From Meandrina meandrites (Eukaryota; Cnidaria; Anthozoa; Scleractinia; Meandrinidae): DNA of 64,000 bases. Location: NCBI GenBank assembly GCA_963693305.1, contig OY855905.1:47703895-47767894 (forward strand), read 5' to 3'. The notes under the pieces are model-generated. The model did not search any database. It was not told the origin of the DNA and saw only the letters and a program-made list of their open reading frames with translations. The translations under genes were made by a program, and so were the position numbers. Below are positions 14,701 to 27,353 of the stretch, one piece after another. The stretch's first letter is position 1. Each line of letters starts with the position of its first letter.

Positions 14701-17009
14701 CTGTCGAATTTCTGCCGCACGTTCGACTAGTCTTGTCGCACTATCCGACAGAAATGCGACACCGATTCAAACGTCGCATTTCTGCCGTGTCGAATCTAAT
14801 AAAAACTACACATATCTTACGTTTGGATATATAGTTCGGCTAGCCAGTAAACACAACTTCAGTATAACCTCCAAATTAAGTGCGACAGAAGTGCGGCCTA
14901 TGAATCAACGGTCGCATTTCTGCCGCACTAAATTGAATTAAATTCGACACGGCAGAAATGCGACGTATGAACCGGGCCTTAATCAAAACAAGCCAGCGAC
15001 TGCCAGAGTACCACCGGTTACTACCGGGGTAGATTATATTTATGTCGCCGGTTAATATGGTCATAGCAATCACCTTGTGATAAACAAGAGCTGGTAATTG
15101 TGAAGAACAGCTCCCCTTAACCGACTGTCAGTCATCTGTTGGCCGACTGTTGGCTGTTTGTCGGCCAACAGACGACTGACAGTCGGCCGACAGGTTTTGG
15201 CTAATGTGCAGGCCATGACTGTCAGCAGACTTTTCCAGTTGCTGATGCCTCCTTCAAAACATTTTGAAACCAATATGTTGAAGGGCTGATAGTATTGGCC
15301 AAGAATAAACTGAAATTTCATATTTTACTTCATTATTTATTTGTGTAAGCTTCAGGATATACACATTCAGAGGCATCTAACATTTTTTGAGTGGGGGACT
15401 TATTTTCTGAAGTTTGTGGTATATTCATTCCAATTCTACAAAGCCATGTGTATAGCCGATCGCTATATGAAATCAAAACTAACCCAGTGAACACAAAATT
15501 CTCAGCTTTATCTCTTGAGCACTCACAAAATCCGAAATCCTTGCTCTACAATTTCTCCGCGGCATAATGTCAGCTAGAACTCGGTTCACAAACGGTTTTT
15601 CCTTGCCACTGAACACAAAACTTCAATGGAACTGGACTAACACGCGACCCAAGCAAAACTCAAAAACTGACCTAAATTAGCATAAGCAACTGACACAAAA
15701 ACGCCACGTGCAAACGAAAAAATGTACAAACCATGGAAAAAAATACCTACTAATTAAGCATTTCTAACAATGTGTTTATTGTACACGAAAAGAATGTATT
15801 AATTACCTGCACATGCAGTATCTGCAGCAGATAAATTTATTTAATTATAAGTTACTTTCTTTGGTTAGATGGGTGATGAAAGCACTCAATCACATGTGGA
15901 CTGTAACAGATTCTGTGGCTGGGCAAAACAAAACTGCCCAAGAGTGTTTGACGGAATTCACTACTGGCTGATCATGAAGTTGCTGTATAGAGGACATTCA
16001 CCTGACACCACCCCTGAGGTACATGTTGCAAAATATATATTTGTACATGTAGTTCAACCTTCTGACATATAAGCAAATTCACATACCCACACCACCATAG
16101 AACAAATGGGGGGGAGGGGGTGGGGGTGAGGGGCTTAATGCAATTCTGCTTACAAAAACTGAATAAGTTAATAAGAATGAACTCAAAAATTGAAACTTTG
16201 GCTAATATACCCAGTGCATGTCAAAATGCAGTTACCATGATAATGTCAAAAATCATGGATACACAGCTGATGTAAAAAATGGTTTAGCATCACAGAGTAA
16301 ATCTGATTTTAAAATGTTAAAGAAAACTTGGAGGTGGGGACATCCCGCCCCTTGTACTTCTGAGAGCTAATTGTGTTCACCACAAAAATTTATATCAGTC
16401 CAGCTTATATACCTAGGGTGTTTACTATTTAGCCAAAAAATCCAAAAATTTTGGTTTGAAGTCGAATTGAACAGTAATTTTCTGGGAGATCTGTTTGGAA
16501 ATAGTGGACTTTCTCCAGATGTACTCCTCTTTTTCAGTTCAGAATGAAACTTCAGAAATTTCCATACCATTTGCATGGTTTCCCAGTTCCAGTGTCCTGT
16601 CAAAAGTAAACAATAACAAGAAGTCAAATTACAATCGTTAAGCGCCATCTCTCTTTGTTGGTTTGCTGAGTTTAGAAAATCCCTCACCATTATTCAATGG
16701 TCATCTCATCTGTTTCCTTCTGCCAAATGGTAAGCACCCCTAGTTTCAAAGGAATTCCAGGTCATCAACCTTTTCCTCTGGCACTTGCATGTTCATTGTC
16801 TTGAAAATGATTCACTTATTATGCAGTTAAATGCAATTTAATGGACTTAACAACAAAGAGCGCCTGCATTCCTCCCCTTCCCTCCCTCTCTTTCCACTGT
16901 TTAACCAGTGTGACAGGTGCCTGTCCTCCCTTCTGCATGGGGGCTCATGGCTGGGTTGCCAGGATTACCAGCCATAGGAGCGGTCTCCATCTTGGAGCTG
17001 GCTGCCAAT

Positions 17010-17047
<38 letters not shown>

Positions 17048-20000
17048 TTTGCAATGCAGTTGTTAATCCAGAGTTAAAAGTTACTTAGAAATGACTTTCA
17101 TGTTCAAATAGTTATTAAAATATAATATTTATGGTTATTTGCACATTTACATTTTAGGGATTTCCTGCCATACCTCATCTCTCAAATCCACTTGACAGCC
17201 AGTCATTGTTAAACACAGAAACCCTTTGGATTCTCTCTACAATCCTTCCGCCATGTTTTCTTGGTAGTGTAGCTCAAACCGCCGATTCAGGCGGCCATCA
17301 GACAGCAACTACAGAGGAAAGAAAGGCAAAACCACTGGAAAGAGTAAGTTGAACTTATTATGCGATGCTTCTGGATTATTTGTACAGTTTGTGTAGGTAC
17401 TTATAATGTATAAAACAACTATATAGTTATAAGTACATATATGATCAGTGCTAATGTTTACTTCTCTGATGAGGGCTCCGGCAGGGCTGTCATTAAGAGC
17501 CGTAACCCATAACACCTGTTACGGCTGACTTACCCTAACTTGATGTTATAGGTGAAGACATCAATTGGTGTTATGTTACACTTGCATAAAGATGGAAGTG
17601 CTAGGGGTGATAACTTCAATGAAATGGCTGCTTAAAAACTTAATGACAGCCCTGGGCTGTACTGGAAAAACTTTTTCCCAAGGATTTTCTGGTGCATTAG
17701 ACAGACCAGGGGCAATATGGCCCATGTACAGTTGTTGATTTTTGATCACATTCAGAGTAATTAACTCACCCTGACTGATTTACTTGGAAAAAGTGAACAT
17801 ACTGGTCAAATGTCTGACAAAAGTATCTTAGTTTGTTTATTTAGGTTTCCTTCCTTGTTAAAAGGAAATATCAGAAGCCCTTTATACTAATTGCCAAAGG
17901 TTTGCCAGTTGTAGCATATGTGTACATGTACATGCACATGACATGCGTCTATATATATGATAGGTGATTGAATTTTAATTTTTAGTAGACAATAAACTTT
18001 ATACTTTCAACTGTGGCCAAAGAACTTGCTTCTTCTGGTTCTCAGTTAACATTGTTTCAATTGTTGATTTGTTTTAGTGTAAAGAATGGATGCTGCTCTA
18101 TGACAGTGTGCAACATGGCCAGAGTTTAAACAGGTATCCATAATTTTTCATGCATTCCATGCTGACATGTTGTCCCTTATCTCCTATCATCTCTTGTGAC
18201 TTGCTGCAAGCTAACATTCTATGTACACTTTACTCAATGCAATTCAAAAATGTCTTCATCACTTTCAACGTAAGAAATGCAGTGATAGTTGCTGTCACTA
18301 AACTGAGCAGAGTAGCATTTTGGGGCTCTTCACCTGGGATCTCTCCAAAATTGTTAATAAACTGAAAATCTTGTGAACAGCTTAGTGTGATGCTGGTCAG
18401 GTGTGGTTGTTTCCTTAAAAAAGAAAGTCCCTGGTTAGTTGTTTTGCAAAACAATCAGCTTTTTAACAATTCTTTAGACAGTCTACTTGAAAAAGGATTT
18501 TATTAACTGATTGATTGCTGTTAGTAGCTGCATGGTCTTAATAGCGTGATTGTGTTTGCAGGTTCAAGCATCACTGTATGGCATATCATGGGCCTACTGT
18601 CACTCTCTTAAGACTCGGAAAGGAAGGATTGCTTATTGTAGCTATTGATGTAGAATGGAGGTTAGCAAGAATGAAGGAACACTATTTCGTCTGACTCAGA
18701 TTCTTGTAGCTCACTGTTGCAGAACACAACATTTAACTCTTTCTTCCAAGAGTGGCATGTTGCAGTTTTGTGGAAAATATTTGAAAACAGACGGCAAACC
18801 AGATCGTCAACTAGAGCATATAGGCAGATTTATAGACCTCTCCTCTGGGGAATTTCAGCTTAAAAATAGCTTGGTGTGATTGCAGAAAATTTAATGATAT
18901 CTAAATTAAATACAGTCACCTCTCCCTACAGCGGCTCCCGTGATGGCCAAAATAATGGCGACCTCCTTACAATGGCTAGTTTAATCTGTCCCAGGGTGAC
19001 TTTATGTTGTAGAGTGGTTCAGTTGTGGCGTGGTCACGAGTCTGTTACACAATACCCAATGCCATAGGTGTTGGCTAGATTGGGAAATTTTCCTTTTGAG
19101 CTGGAGAAAGCAAACAATTCCTTGTATTTTGTTTTATGACAACAGAGAAAGAGCTAGCACTGATACAGTCTCATTTTCTCCCTCTCTTATTCAGAGAGTC
19201 TTCGTCAAGCTGGGGAAACTCTGACTGTAGGATTGTTCAAGTGAGACCCAAGTTTCAGGTGTTAAGAGGTGAGGAGAGCTAGTAGTTAAGTGCCGTCCAT
19301 TTCGTGAGACGTTTGATGCCAACAATTTCCTTTGCTATAACCGAACAACAGAAATTCTAATTGTTTTGTAATTTGTCAAACTATCTTTCAAATTGTTTGT
19401 TTTCTTAGCTGGCCCAAATTTGATCTTTTTCAATGAGCGAGCTAGAGGCTTACCATCTGGTATTGTGTTGGGTCAGACATCAAGGCCGTGTGTTACACTT
19501 GACACTGGTTTATCATCAGCGAAACTCCATTATCAAACGGATTTGATGCCACAGGCAATCAACAAAATTGAGGTGAGGAGATGCAGTATTGACTGACTCG
19601 AAAAATAATAATAACAAGCTCCTGTTAAGATGTTTTAACATCTTTATTTAAAAATACTTTCCGTGTGGAAGGCGCGATGTGTTGTGTTCTTGGGCAACAA
19701 TCGCGGAGTATAAATCTTACCACTCGGGAGTCATGACATCGAACCTGTCAGAAGTTGCATTGCTCCAAATCGCTTCAAGCTACTGAAGCCAGGATAAGCT
19801 CTGGCGACTTACACCAGTTTGAACCGTGCGATATCTTTGTCTGTTGCCTATTGTCCTGGGTTGTGCGACAAGAGAAAGCAACTGCCTGGCCCCACCCAAT
19901 CCTATTAGGGTAAACTCACAAAATGCTAGGGAGAGGTATAGCATCCACTGGACTTATATCATATCCTAGTTACAGTCGATTCTTGCTATGAAAACGAAAG

Positions 20001-20511
20001 ATAGATGCCATGGTATTGACGTATTATTTCTTGGTTTAAAATACCGTCATTTGGATCCGAATCTACTTTATCATTTACTCGTAAATTGTGGAAACAAACT
20101 ACCACAGAGCAATGGCGACCTTGCATGTCAGAACCGGTAATTCTTTTGTTGAACATTAGTCCATATTTCTTGTCAGGTTTGGGGATGTGGAGGACAAGGA
20201 TTAAAAGAAAAACAAGAGAAGCAACAGCAGTGGGAACGAAAACAAGCAGAAAAACTACAAAAGGTTAGATCTTTATAACGTTTACATTTAGATTGATAGA
20301 TTCTGTGCCACGGGTTTTCTGTTGGTGCAATATGTGAGTACAGTAAATGAGTTCGAACATCCACGCATTGGACGTAATTTATTTATTTTTAATTCATAAC
20401 TCAAGCATATTGCTTCTTTTCCAGGTCAAACGGCCAGGAAGGTGGGACGACAACCCAGACAAAGCAATCCTGGAAATGGCTGGCATCACTACAAACCACA
20501 GTCAACGTTAA
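8763..20511 (+). CDS. MEAK7: MEAK7-like TLDc domain protein, complete (13 exons, 454 aa)
   Basis: MEAK7 (KIAA1609/TLDC1) is a lysosome-associated, myristoylated activator of mTOR signalling. Exons: 8763-8840, 10829-10882, 12698-12836, 13564-13638, 14398-14513, 15869-16018, 17158-17343, 18078-18133, 18562-18660, 19195-19268, 19409-19572, 20177-20263, 20425-20511. They total 1365 nt, in phase throughout, for 454 residues against 456 in human MEAK7. The protein starts MGNKQ, a myristoylation-type N terminus. An EF-hand-like helical region follows (about residues 45-130, TWDEFAVGFETFL). The C-terminal TLDc domain spans about residues 270-410, with a conserved core around LLYDSVQHGQSLNRF, RGLPSGIVLGQ and KIEVWGCGG. 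A basic glutamine-rich helix and a short tail end it. The first two exons are short and were recovered by splice sites, so they are the least certain part. Confidence 0.85.
9092..9109. repeat. Poly-G tract
   Basis: Run of 18 G in the first intron of the MEAK7-like gene. Similar G or C runs of 15-25 bases occur at 36596, 38938, 41049, 48241, 55134, 56761 and 57307. Confidence 0.95.
9939..10032. repeat. 94-bp perfect-stem hairpin
   Basis: A 26-bp perfect inverted repeat (TGCCACAGAATTTGCTTTTT at its left end) flanks a 42-base loop that itself contains a 20-bp palindrome of TTTATTATTAATAATAAA type. A nested foldback in intron 1 of the MEAK7-like gene. Confidence 0.85.
10985..11258 (-). mobile_element. 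tRNA-derived SINE, minus strand
   Basis: The minus strand reads as the element at 58144-58436: a tRNA-like head with a B box at about 11190-11202, a middle with CACCCAGGTGTATAAATGGG, and a tail ending in TTTACCT. Inserted in an intron of the MEAK7-like gene. Confidence 0.85.
11652..11808. mobile_element. Foldback MITE with TCCCATAATACAC ends
   Basis: About 50 bp at each end are near-perfect inverted copies (TCCCATAATACAC, then a TTTGTTTA-CCCCAAAATTTTTGCAT segment). The unit is 157 bp with a short unique centre; no coding capacity. Confidence 0.8.
13840..14110 (-). mobile_element. LINE remnant, reverse transcriptase C-terminal tail
   Basis: The minus strand encodes RPFGRPKLRFKDILKKDLK followed by a W-x-x-x-x-x-N-R-x-x-W-R-A-I pattern and a lysine/arginine-rich end. 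This is the typical C-terminal tail of non-LTR retrotransposon polyproteins. Only this tail is left, inside an intron of the MEAK7-like gene. Confidence 0.75.
14618..14978. mobile_element. PIF/Harbinger-type MITE flanked by TTA
   Basis: Terminal inverted repeats begin GGCCCGGTTCATACGTCGC and end in the complement. TTA flanks both sides (14615-14617, 14979-14981), the target duplication of PIF/Harbinger elements. The interior is built from repeated direct and inverted copies of a short word, GTCGCATTTCTGCCG. Confidence 0.85.
15115..15205. repeat. Inverted repeat rich in GTTGGCCGACTGTC words
   Basis: GACTGTCAGTC and CTGTTGGCCGAC words appear in both orientations over about 80 bp, able to fold into one long hairpin. 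It lies about 130 bp from the MITE at 14618 and has the same style of word-repeating interior. Confidence 0.65.
17482..17654. mobile_element. Short MITE with CAGGGCTGTCATTAAG ends
   Basis: The left end CAGGGCTGTCATTAAG is matched by its complement CTTAATGACAGCCCTG at the right end. 173 bp, non-coding. No convincing target duplication, so superfamily left open. Confidence 0.7.
19677..19845 (+). mobile_element. Diverged SINE body/tail, plus strand
   Basis: Weakly matches the SINE at 58144: TGTTGTGTTCTTGGGCAA near the start, and CGCTTCAAGCTACTGAAGCC followed by a GGATAAG segment near the end. The tRNA-like head is not recognisable. Confidence 0.5.
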
Positions 20512-20575
20512 CAATACACTGTAAAGAATTAAAATAATGTGTGTCGCGATGATGCTAAAATAACTTCCTGTAGGC

Positions 20576-20581
20576 AATAAA
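20576..20581 (+). terminator. AATAAA polyadenylation signal of the MEAK7-like gene
   Basis: Canonical AATAAA 65 bases after the stop codon at 20511. Confidence 0.75.
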
Positions 20582-21824
20582 GGAACGGCTAGGCTAGCCT
20601 AGGGCTTTTTTCATTTTAGATTGTACTCACTGAATACCTACCATTAACTATATGTTAGAGAATATCTTCTAAGCTTATCGTATTCGATCAAAAGCTTAGT
20701 GAATGCTCAAGGTTGAGTTTTCGTATTGTAGCCATAATTTGCCAAAGTGCTGTTATATAATACTACCATTCTATAACAAGTAAATTTATGACTTGGGCAC
20801 TGTGATTGGGAGCTATATTTTTTAAGAATTCTTCGGCTTCCTTTCACTTTGAATTGTGACACGTTCTGGCACCTTTTGGTTTCAATATATAGTTGCGTGT
20901 ATCTCTAAAAGAGACCAAAATAATGTTTATATAATTATAATAATAATTATATTACAGAAATATTTGAAATAAGGATCAGCGCAGTAAAATTGCGTTGTGA
21001 ACAAAACTATTAGCCTTTACAATACTAAAAAGCGACAGTTATTTATTTCAGTTTTATAACGGTTTTGAAACTTGAAAAAAGGCAATATCTTTAGATTAAA
21101 TTGTTTATAAATAGCGATTATGTTCACATCGAATGTTCGACTGTGTTTAAGCGTATTTATTTTATCAAAAAATGTTAATTTACCGGTGAAGTTCATGATA
21201 AATGCTATGACTTCCTGTCTCACTATTCAGTTGCAAAGACCTGTAGCCATGGCAACAGTCCATACGACGATAGTCGTGACGGCCATATTAGAGGTGCTAT
21301 TGAACTGATAGGAACGTATTGTAAAGTGGAATTCTCTTTCCAGAGGAAACCAATCTCGTTGTTGCGCCGCTCCAATATTGTCACTGTCAATAGCCTGTGT
21401 AAATTTCGAGTGTCCGAGTTTTTTTCAGCGGATTCACATTTTATGATAGTTTTGTTCAGTAGAAATTTATTTTCGTAAATATTCAGGATCCAAATAATTG
21501 CATAACAAATAAGACATTGTAAGTTGTGCATACATGTTTACATCCAATAAATAAATAAATACATAATAATATATAGTTTTGTATAATATGAATGGCGTGT
21601 TCACACTTTATTTTCAATCGTGTGTATCTTCATTCCTTGATTTGTTCGTTCTTTCGTTTGCTCGTTCATATCTCTACCTTGATTTAAAATATCAAATAAA
21701 ATACCGTTACACCAAGTTCTTTTCAGTCAGAAGTATGTTGTATGTTGTTGCCAGCAAGCACAGACCTTGCTTAGTGTCCCAAGTTAGCCCACTTGGGCCA
21801 AATACGTTGACACTTGAATAAAGG
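20582..21824. other. Intergenic, nothing recognised
   Basis: AT-rich DNA between the MEAK7-like gene end and the TTAA-flanked MITE. Open frames are short and show no family or splice pattern I recognise. Confidence 0.5.
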
Positions 21825-22297
21825 TTAACTGCAGAATACGCCACATCGAGTCCTTTATTGAAAATGGCTGGGTACGCGGTATGCAGTGAGTAATATATGC
21901 AAGGGTGGAAGTTCTCTTGTTAGCTGGCTATGCGGTACGCGGTACGCAGTGAGTGATATATGCAAGAGTGGAAGCTAACATTTTCGCTGGCTACGCGGTA
22001 CGCAGTGAGTAATATGTGCCAGGGTGGAAGACTGGAAGTTATCTTAGTCGCTGGCTCATGGATTAAAGAACGAGGTATATTCATGTGTGGCGTGCTTATT
22101 TCGGCTCAAGAATGCGTGATTTTCGGTATTTCTTTTTGTTTCACGTTTTTAGAACGAGAAATTTTATACAACTTTTTCTCACCGCGTACCGCGTAGCCAG
22201 CACATAACATTGCTTGAACTTGAATTAATTAGTTTCTGCGTACCGCGTAGCCAGCTACGTGAAATTTAGTTCAAGTGGCGGGGTATTCTGCAGTTAA
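21825..22297. mobile_element. TTAA-flanked MITE with internal tandem copies
   Basis: Ends are inverted copies (TTAACTGCAGAATACGCCAC on the left, the complement with a 3-base difference on the right) and carry TTAA at both extremities, as piggyBac-like elements do. The left half has three imperfect copies of a unit containing GGCTACGCGGTACGCAGTGA and a TGCAAG-GTGGAAG part. The word TACCGCGTAGCCAGC recurs inverted on the right. No coding capacity. Confidence 0.75.
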
Positions 22298-22532
22298 GCC
22301 GAACCGGAGTCCAAAGGTTCTTATCTTATCTCACCTGTATTTGTTGAATTTGAAGTTTTGCACATCACGTGCACATCACATTTACAACGTTGATCAACAT
22401 TTAAGATATCACTGCGATGATAAATCATTTTTATGAACACAGCTGATGAGAATAAATACAAAAACCGTCAAGTGGGCCATGTTTTGAACTGGGGCTGTCG
22501 TTCTCATATAATCGTCTGCACGTATTGCTTAC

Positions 22533-23489
22533 CTACCACATGGGTGAGTGGTGGCTCGCTCGTTTTCTATATTGCTTTACTTCACTCAGTCGCGGTCTGT
22601 TCCTCTTCGTAATTCGTCGGATGTGTTGTCGGAAATTCCGACTCTGAAACGAGTAGATGAAAGGATTCATGCTCGAGTGTGCGACAGCCAATAAGGCCAG
22701 ACCCGACTGCAAGACTTCGGAACTCCCGAGCCCCGAACCGAATGATAACAGCAACTCGAGAATAAACCATGGAAGCCAACAAATATTGAAGAGCAATATA
22801 ACGCTTCCTAGAATCCTTGTCAGTTGCTGTCGTGACTTCAAAAGCACTTGGCTTGTTGAAGGACTTTTAAGCTCGTTACGTAACCAGAGGTGAACAAAAA
22901 TTTTGCCAAAGAAATACATTGTTATGCACATCGGGATGAAATACATAGCGGCGAAAAGGGTTATCCTGTAGGGTATCGGTAGTTCGTCTTGAGGCAAAGT
23001 CTCCCAACAGATCAGCTTGTCGTTCGTAAAGTCGTAAACCTCAATGAAATACATGCTTGATCCGAAGAACACAAGAGATGCAATCCATATGGCTGGAAGA
23101 ATGATTTTCAATTTCCCTTTTGTTAACTTTCCGCGGCGTATTACCGGCTTTACAATGGATAAATAGCGATCGAATGCTAGTACAGCCATGGTGTAGATCG
23201 AAATAGACGCACTGAAAAGAGTGATTCCGTTCAATCTTCCACAGAAAACAGTGTTTTTATCACTCCCTGAGATGAGAAACCAAACTTCTAAAACTATGTG
23301 AATCACACCAGACAATCCAACCACCAAATCGCCAACTGCCATGTTTACGATCAAAATGGACGTAAAATTTTGAAGATGCTTATTTTTAAGCACGACCGCG
23401 CACACAAATAAATTACCCACGATGTTAGCTATGAAAATAATTGCGTAGCCAACACAGAGAATTATTTCTTCTCCTAGAGACATCGCCAT
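22533..23489 (-). CDS. Rhodopsin-class (class A) GPCR, single exon, 318 aa
   Basis: A seven-helix G-protein coupled receptor of the plasma membrane. Diagnostic residues in order: GN in helix 1 (NIVGNLF), the helix 2 aspartate (MAVGD), a cysteine before helix 3 (VFCGRL) with its partner in loop 2 (LICWE), DRY at the end of helix 3 (FDRYLSIV), CWLPW in helix 6, and NPFIY in helix 7, followed by a basic tail. It most resembles neuropeptide/amine receptors, but the ligand cannot be read. An in-frame ATG at 23594 would add 35 very basic residues, unlikely outside the cell; the ATG at 23489 has a better context (A at -3, G at +4). Intronless, as many cnidarian receptor genes are; no introns, frameshifts or neighbours in an array. 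Confidence 0.93.
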   Translation of the reverse strand: MAMSLGEEIILCVGYAIIFIANIVGNLFVCAVVLKNKHLQNFTSILIVNMAVGDLVVGLSGVIHIVLEVWFLISGSDKNTVFCGRLNGITLFSASISIYTMAVLAFDRYLSIVKPVIRRGKLTKGKLKIILPAIWIASLVFFGSSMYFIEVYDFTNDKLICWETLPQDELPIPYRITLFAAMYFIPMCITMYFFGKIFVHLWLRNELKSPSTSQVLLKSRQQLTRILGSVILLFNICWLPWFILELLLSFGSGLGSSEVLQSGLALLAVAHSSMNPFIYSFQSRNFRQHIRRITKRNRPRLSEVKQYRKRASHHSPMW

Positions 23490-23594
23490 GATAAGATGCC
23501 GTTTAAAATATCTCCGAATGTTGTGAGATTTAAGTTTTCCTTTCCTTTCCTTTCCGAATAGGCATTCACGCTTTTCTACTTTCAGTTTCAGCAT

Positions 23595-26500
23595 AAAGCT
23601 GCGATTTTAAACGTTGCTGTGACGTAGATGAAAATGGAAGAAAATCCGAAAGCGCTAAATTTAGTATTTGTCCCCCTTTTGAGAGTAATATTATCTCGAA
23701 GACTGCACTTAACGAAAAAGTACTTAATCCGGTGATACTGACAACCGGATTTTGTTAACTAACGCACAAGTTGACGTCATGATCGCTCATAACCTAATAT
23801 GAGCTTATTGACCGAGTGGGAAGGCCGGATGAAAAGAAAATCATTTGGCTCGAGGTCACAGCTACGGACCAAGCACAGCGAGGTCCATGCACAATGTCGG
23901 AGAGCAGATATTTTCCCGTCGAACCTGACCTAACTCAGTCAATAAATTGTGAAGTCATACCGAGCTGGAAGCATCCAAGTTTCCCTAACAACTAAACGCT
24001 CTGTTTCTATAGGCGAGAACTAAAGGATAGACATCTGTTTACAAAAAGAAAATTGTTTTTGTGATTTAATTAAAATTATTTCTTAAACAAAATCACTCTT
24101 TGCTTGACCTGGACTCAACTTGAAACATTAACATTGTGCGACTTCACCTATAAATCTTGGCTGAGGCTGAACGTAAATTTAATTTTGCGACGACTGGGCC
24201 TGAAAATGTTATTATTAAAATGTTTTGTTTATCAGTTTTAAAAAGAAAGTCCTGTGGTACTGTAGTATTAAAATCATTCTGTACGTGTTCTCGTCAATGT
24301 CAGGTGATAGTAAATTAATGTTGATTACAGCAGGCTTGATTTGAAAAACAAATTGGGTCAATGAAATTTATTTTACCTAACTTCAGCCTTCATGTTTTAA
24401 GAGTTTAGCTGTTTTTCAGTTTCAGTGGTCTTGCAAAGAAAGAGGGTATTGTAATTTTTTTTTGATAGCCTTATAGGGATAGTATGATATTTTAAAGAAT
24501 GTTTAATAAACTATTGTGTGACTCGCAAAACACCAAAAGTATGAAAAGATTGCAGAACCTATCTCATATAAAACATATATTTTCCAACGATAAAGTAATT
24601 TTTATATGGCTTAGTGAGCTGTTGTAGTAGAAAGTAGGTTTATAGAATTCGAAATTGGTTGACTTAAGGTAATGCTTCTAAAAGTAAGTTCAAAAACCTA
24701 ATATTAGATCACCCAAGCTTCAAATGTGCCGCGAGACGGCCGAAATTAGGTAGCGAAGGAAACAGCGATTCTAAACATCACTACTGATGACGTAGTTGGT
24801 ATTAGCTGAGATTGCTAAATTTAGTTTTTGTTCAGTGTGAGAGTATTTTTCGGAAACTGCATTTAACGGATTAAGTTCATAAGTATAGAAATCCAGCAAA
24901 CACAAGTTATCCAAAACATATTGCCCATCGAATTGTTATTTTAAATCCGCTCGCAGGTTTTCATAGCCGCTTATGGCGTAATATTGCATATTTTCCTTAT
25001 GACTTGATATTGGCTATTTAGTTTTATTTCTAGCTCTTTCTTTGACTTGCGTATTTACTTTTATTGTGCCTGTTACAGCTAATTGCTCGCTATTTAGAGT
25101 TATGGTTAGGACGTGACGAATTTGTTGATGATGATGAAATACATGAATGAATGAAATACTTTATTATAGTGTCAGTAGTATTTAGCTTTTAAAAGCTAAT
25201 TTGGGACACTATTTACATTAAAATATATCTAAGCCACATAAAGCTAAAAATATTTACACTAAATTCTAAGAAAAAATAAATAAATGACAATAGAATATGA
25301 GATTTTAAAATGAAAGTAGGTGTAAGAAAGAATTTGCAATAAAGAATTAAAGATTAAAAATTTAGTATTTGAATCATTACTTACCAAGCAAATCACAGAA
25401 ACCATGAATCCATATATATCTATATCAGAAAATGTCTGCCTAAAGAAAGACACATAGCTGCGAAACCACGTTAAAACATTTATTTAGAAGTAACAATGTA
25501 GAAAGCAATTAATTTCGCTGCTATATCCATCATTTCGATATACACTTATTCTATAGTCGCTAGCTAAGTAAAGACTTGGAAGCCACTAATTTTCGCTTGT
25601 CAGGAGCCATATAAAAAACCGGATATGCGATATTCAAGCGTAAACTCTTCAGATGAGGCCAGTCATTTCCCCGAAATAAGATTAAACATTAAGATTTTCG
25701 TCAAACTTTCATAAATTGTTATCTATCATGCAATGTTTCGAAAAATATAATAAAAAGAATAGGTCGCCAGGTCCGTAGGAACAGGAATCACACAACTAAA
25801 GCAAATCTTAAGAAACGTAGTAGATATATTATAACAATTACAAGTTTCAAGAACACTGCTTCAATATTTCTAGAGATATTTTTCATTCAGCATTTTACCA
25901 TTTTTTAATTGCAAATCTTATGACGTCATCACTGATATAATTTGCATAATAGAAAAATGTCAATATCTCTGGAATGAAAAAAGATATTTCGAAAAGAAAA
26001 ACGCCATTCTTCTGTATTTCAAAAGGCCTTTCAAATAAGCAGAAAATATTTTTCATGTCATATTCACTTTAACATGTATTTTATGGCAAAAACTCGTAGC
26101 AGCAGACGAAATTGGCTCAAAAACTTCCTCGTGTGCGTGTTCTCTCTTTGGAAAAAAAGAGGATGAACGGTAGGTTAAAAATTACTAAGAAAACAAGTAG
26201 GTCCCCGAGTAAATAACCATTCTTTTTCCTGGTAAGCTTATGCGCGCGCTGTGAGCCAACCTCTTTCCCAGGCCCTCTCCCCTTTTTATCAATTTTTCCT
26301 CTCACCTTTTCCTCCTTTGTCGAGGCTGGCTGTCAGCGCGCAAATGACGCAATAAATCGTGCGCAGTAAAAGATGGGATTAAAATCTAACATGGACCTTT
26401 TTCTTAAACTTTTATCACTGTGAGTTTACTTGGTCACCGAATTCATTTAGGCTGGTAAGCTTTATTTACTCACAATATCAATTCATGCAATAAAACATGC

Positions 26501-27344
26501 ACTTCCATCGAACCGTGTTTTATTGACTTAAATTACTTAACTAAATTAAAATCATCTAACTGACTTAATTATCTATACAAGGTTATACTAAAAACTAGAT
26601 AGGATCCATGAAATACGATTTTCTTGTCTAAATATGGTTTTTTTTTAGCGATCGCATTTGCACTCGCCCGGCAGTTGAAAGATCAGGCAAGATTCGGTGC
26701 CGCGTGGGAAGAAAAATTGAACATTTTTAAAACTCCCCACATTGACGTTTTGTTCATTTTTTCGCAATCGATCGAGAATCGCAAAACAAAGCTGTCTGTC
26801 AAAAAGGGGGTCACCGACCTTTTGAGAGAATAAACTACAAGCCAAGTTAACGCAAGGGCTACCAGCCCGTTTTCTCAGCGCCCGCGCTCGATGAATGACG
26901 TGACGTGGCGTTGCAACATGAATTAAATGGGGGGTTCGCAAAAACAGTTAGCGCAACGTCCTTAAATTTCGACAAACATATAAAAATAAAAATCAGCGAT
27001 AAGAGCTTTGCACAGCGTTTCCATGTCGCCATGACATCATTTTCAAGTGACAAAATAACTAGAAAATTATGTCATGGAGACATCAAAACGTTGTGCAAAG
27101 CAGTAAGGATGTGCAATGCAATACAGGGAAATGACCTTAATTGCTTTATAGACGAGTCTGAACCAGCAAATGTTCTTAAAACTTTCTTATTTCAGACTGA
27201 GTTTCACAAAAAAAATTCGGTGGCATATGAAAAACAATCGCATTTTATTCTAAAAGAAGGCTTCAGGGAAAACCACGTATAACTTCAGACAAATCGCGTT
27301 CGATGGCCATAAAATTTAGAATTTTATGTTATTTTAGGATTCTT
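23595..27344. other. Intergenic, no gene recognised
   Basis: About 3.7 kb of AT-rich sequence. The longest open frame, 26905-27282 plus (125 codons), has no motif I know, no splice context and ordinary composition, so I do not call it a gene. Confidence 0.5.
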
Positions 27345-27353
27345 CTGTTAGGC

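Noticed and set aside
26905..27282. 125-codon open frame in the gene-poor region
   Set aside because: No motif, no splice context, no repeat family match; length is within chance for this amount of sequence.
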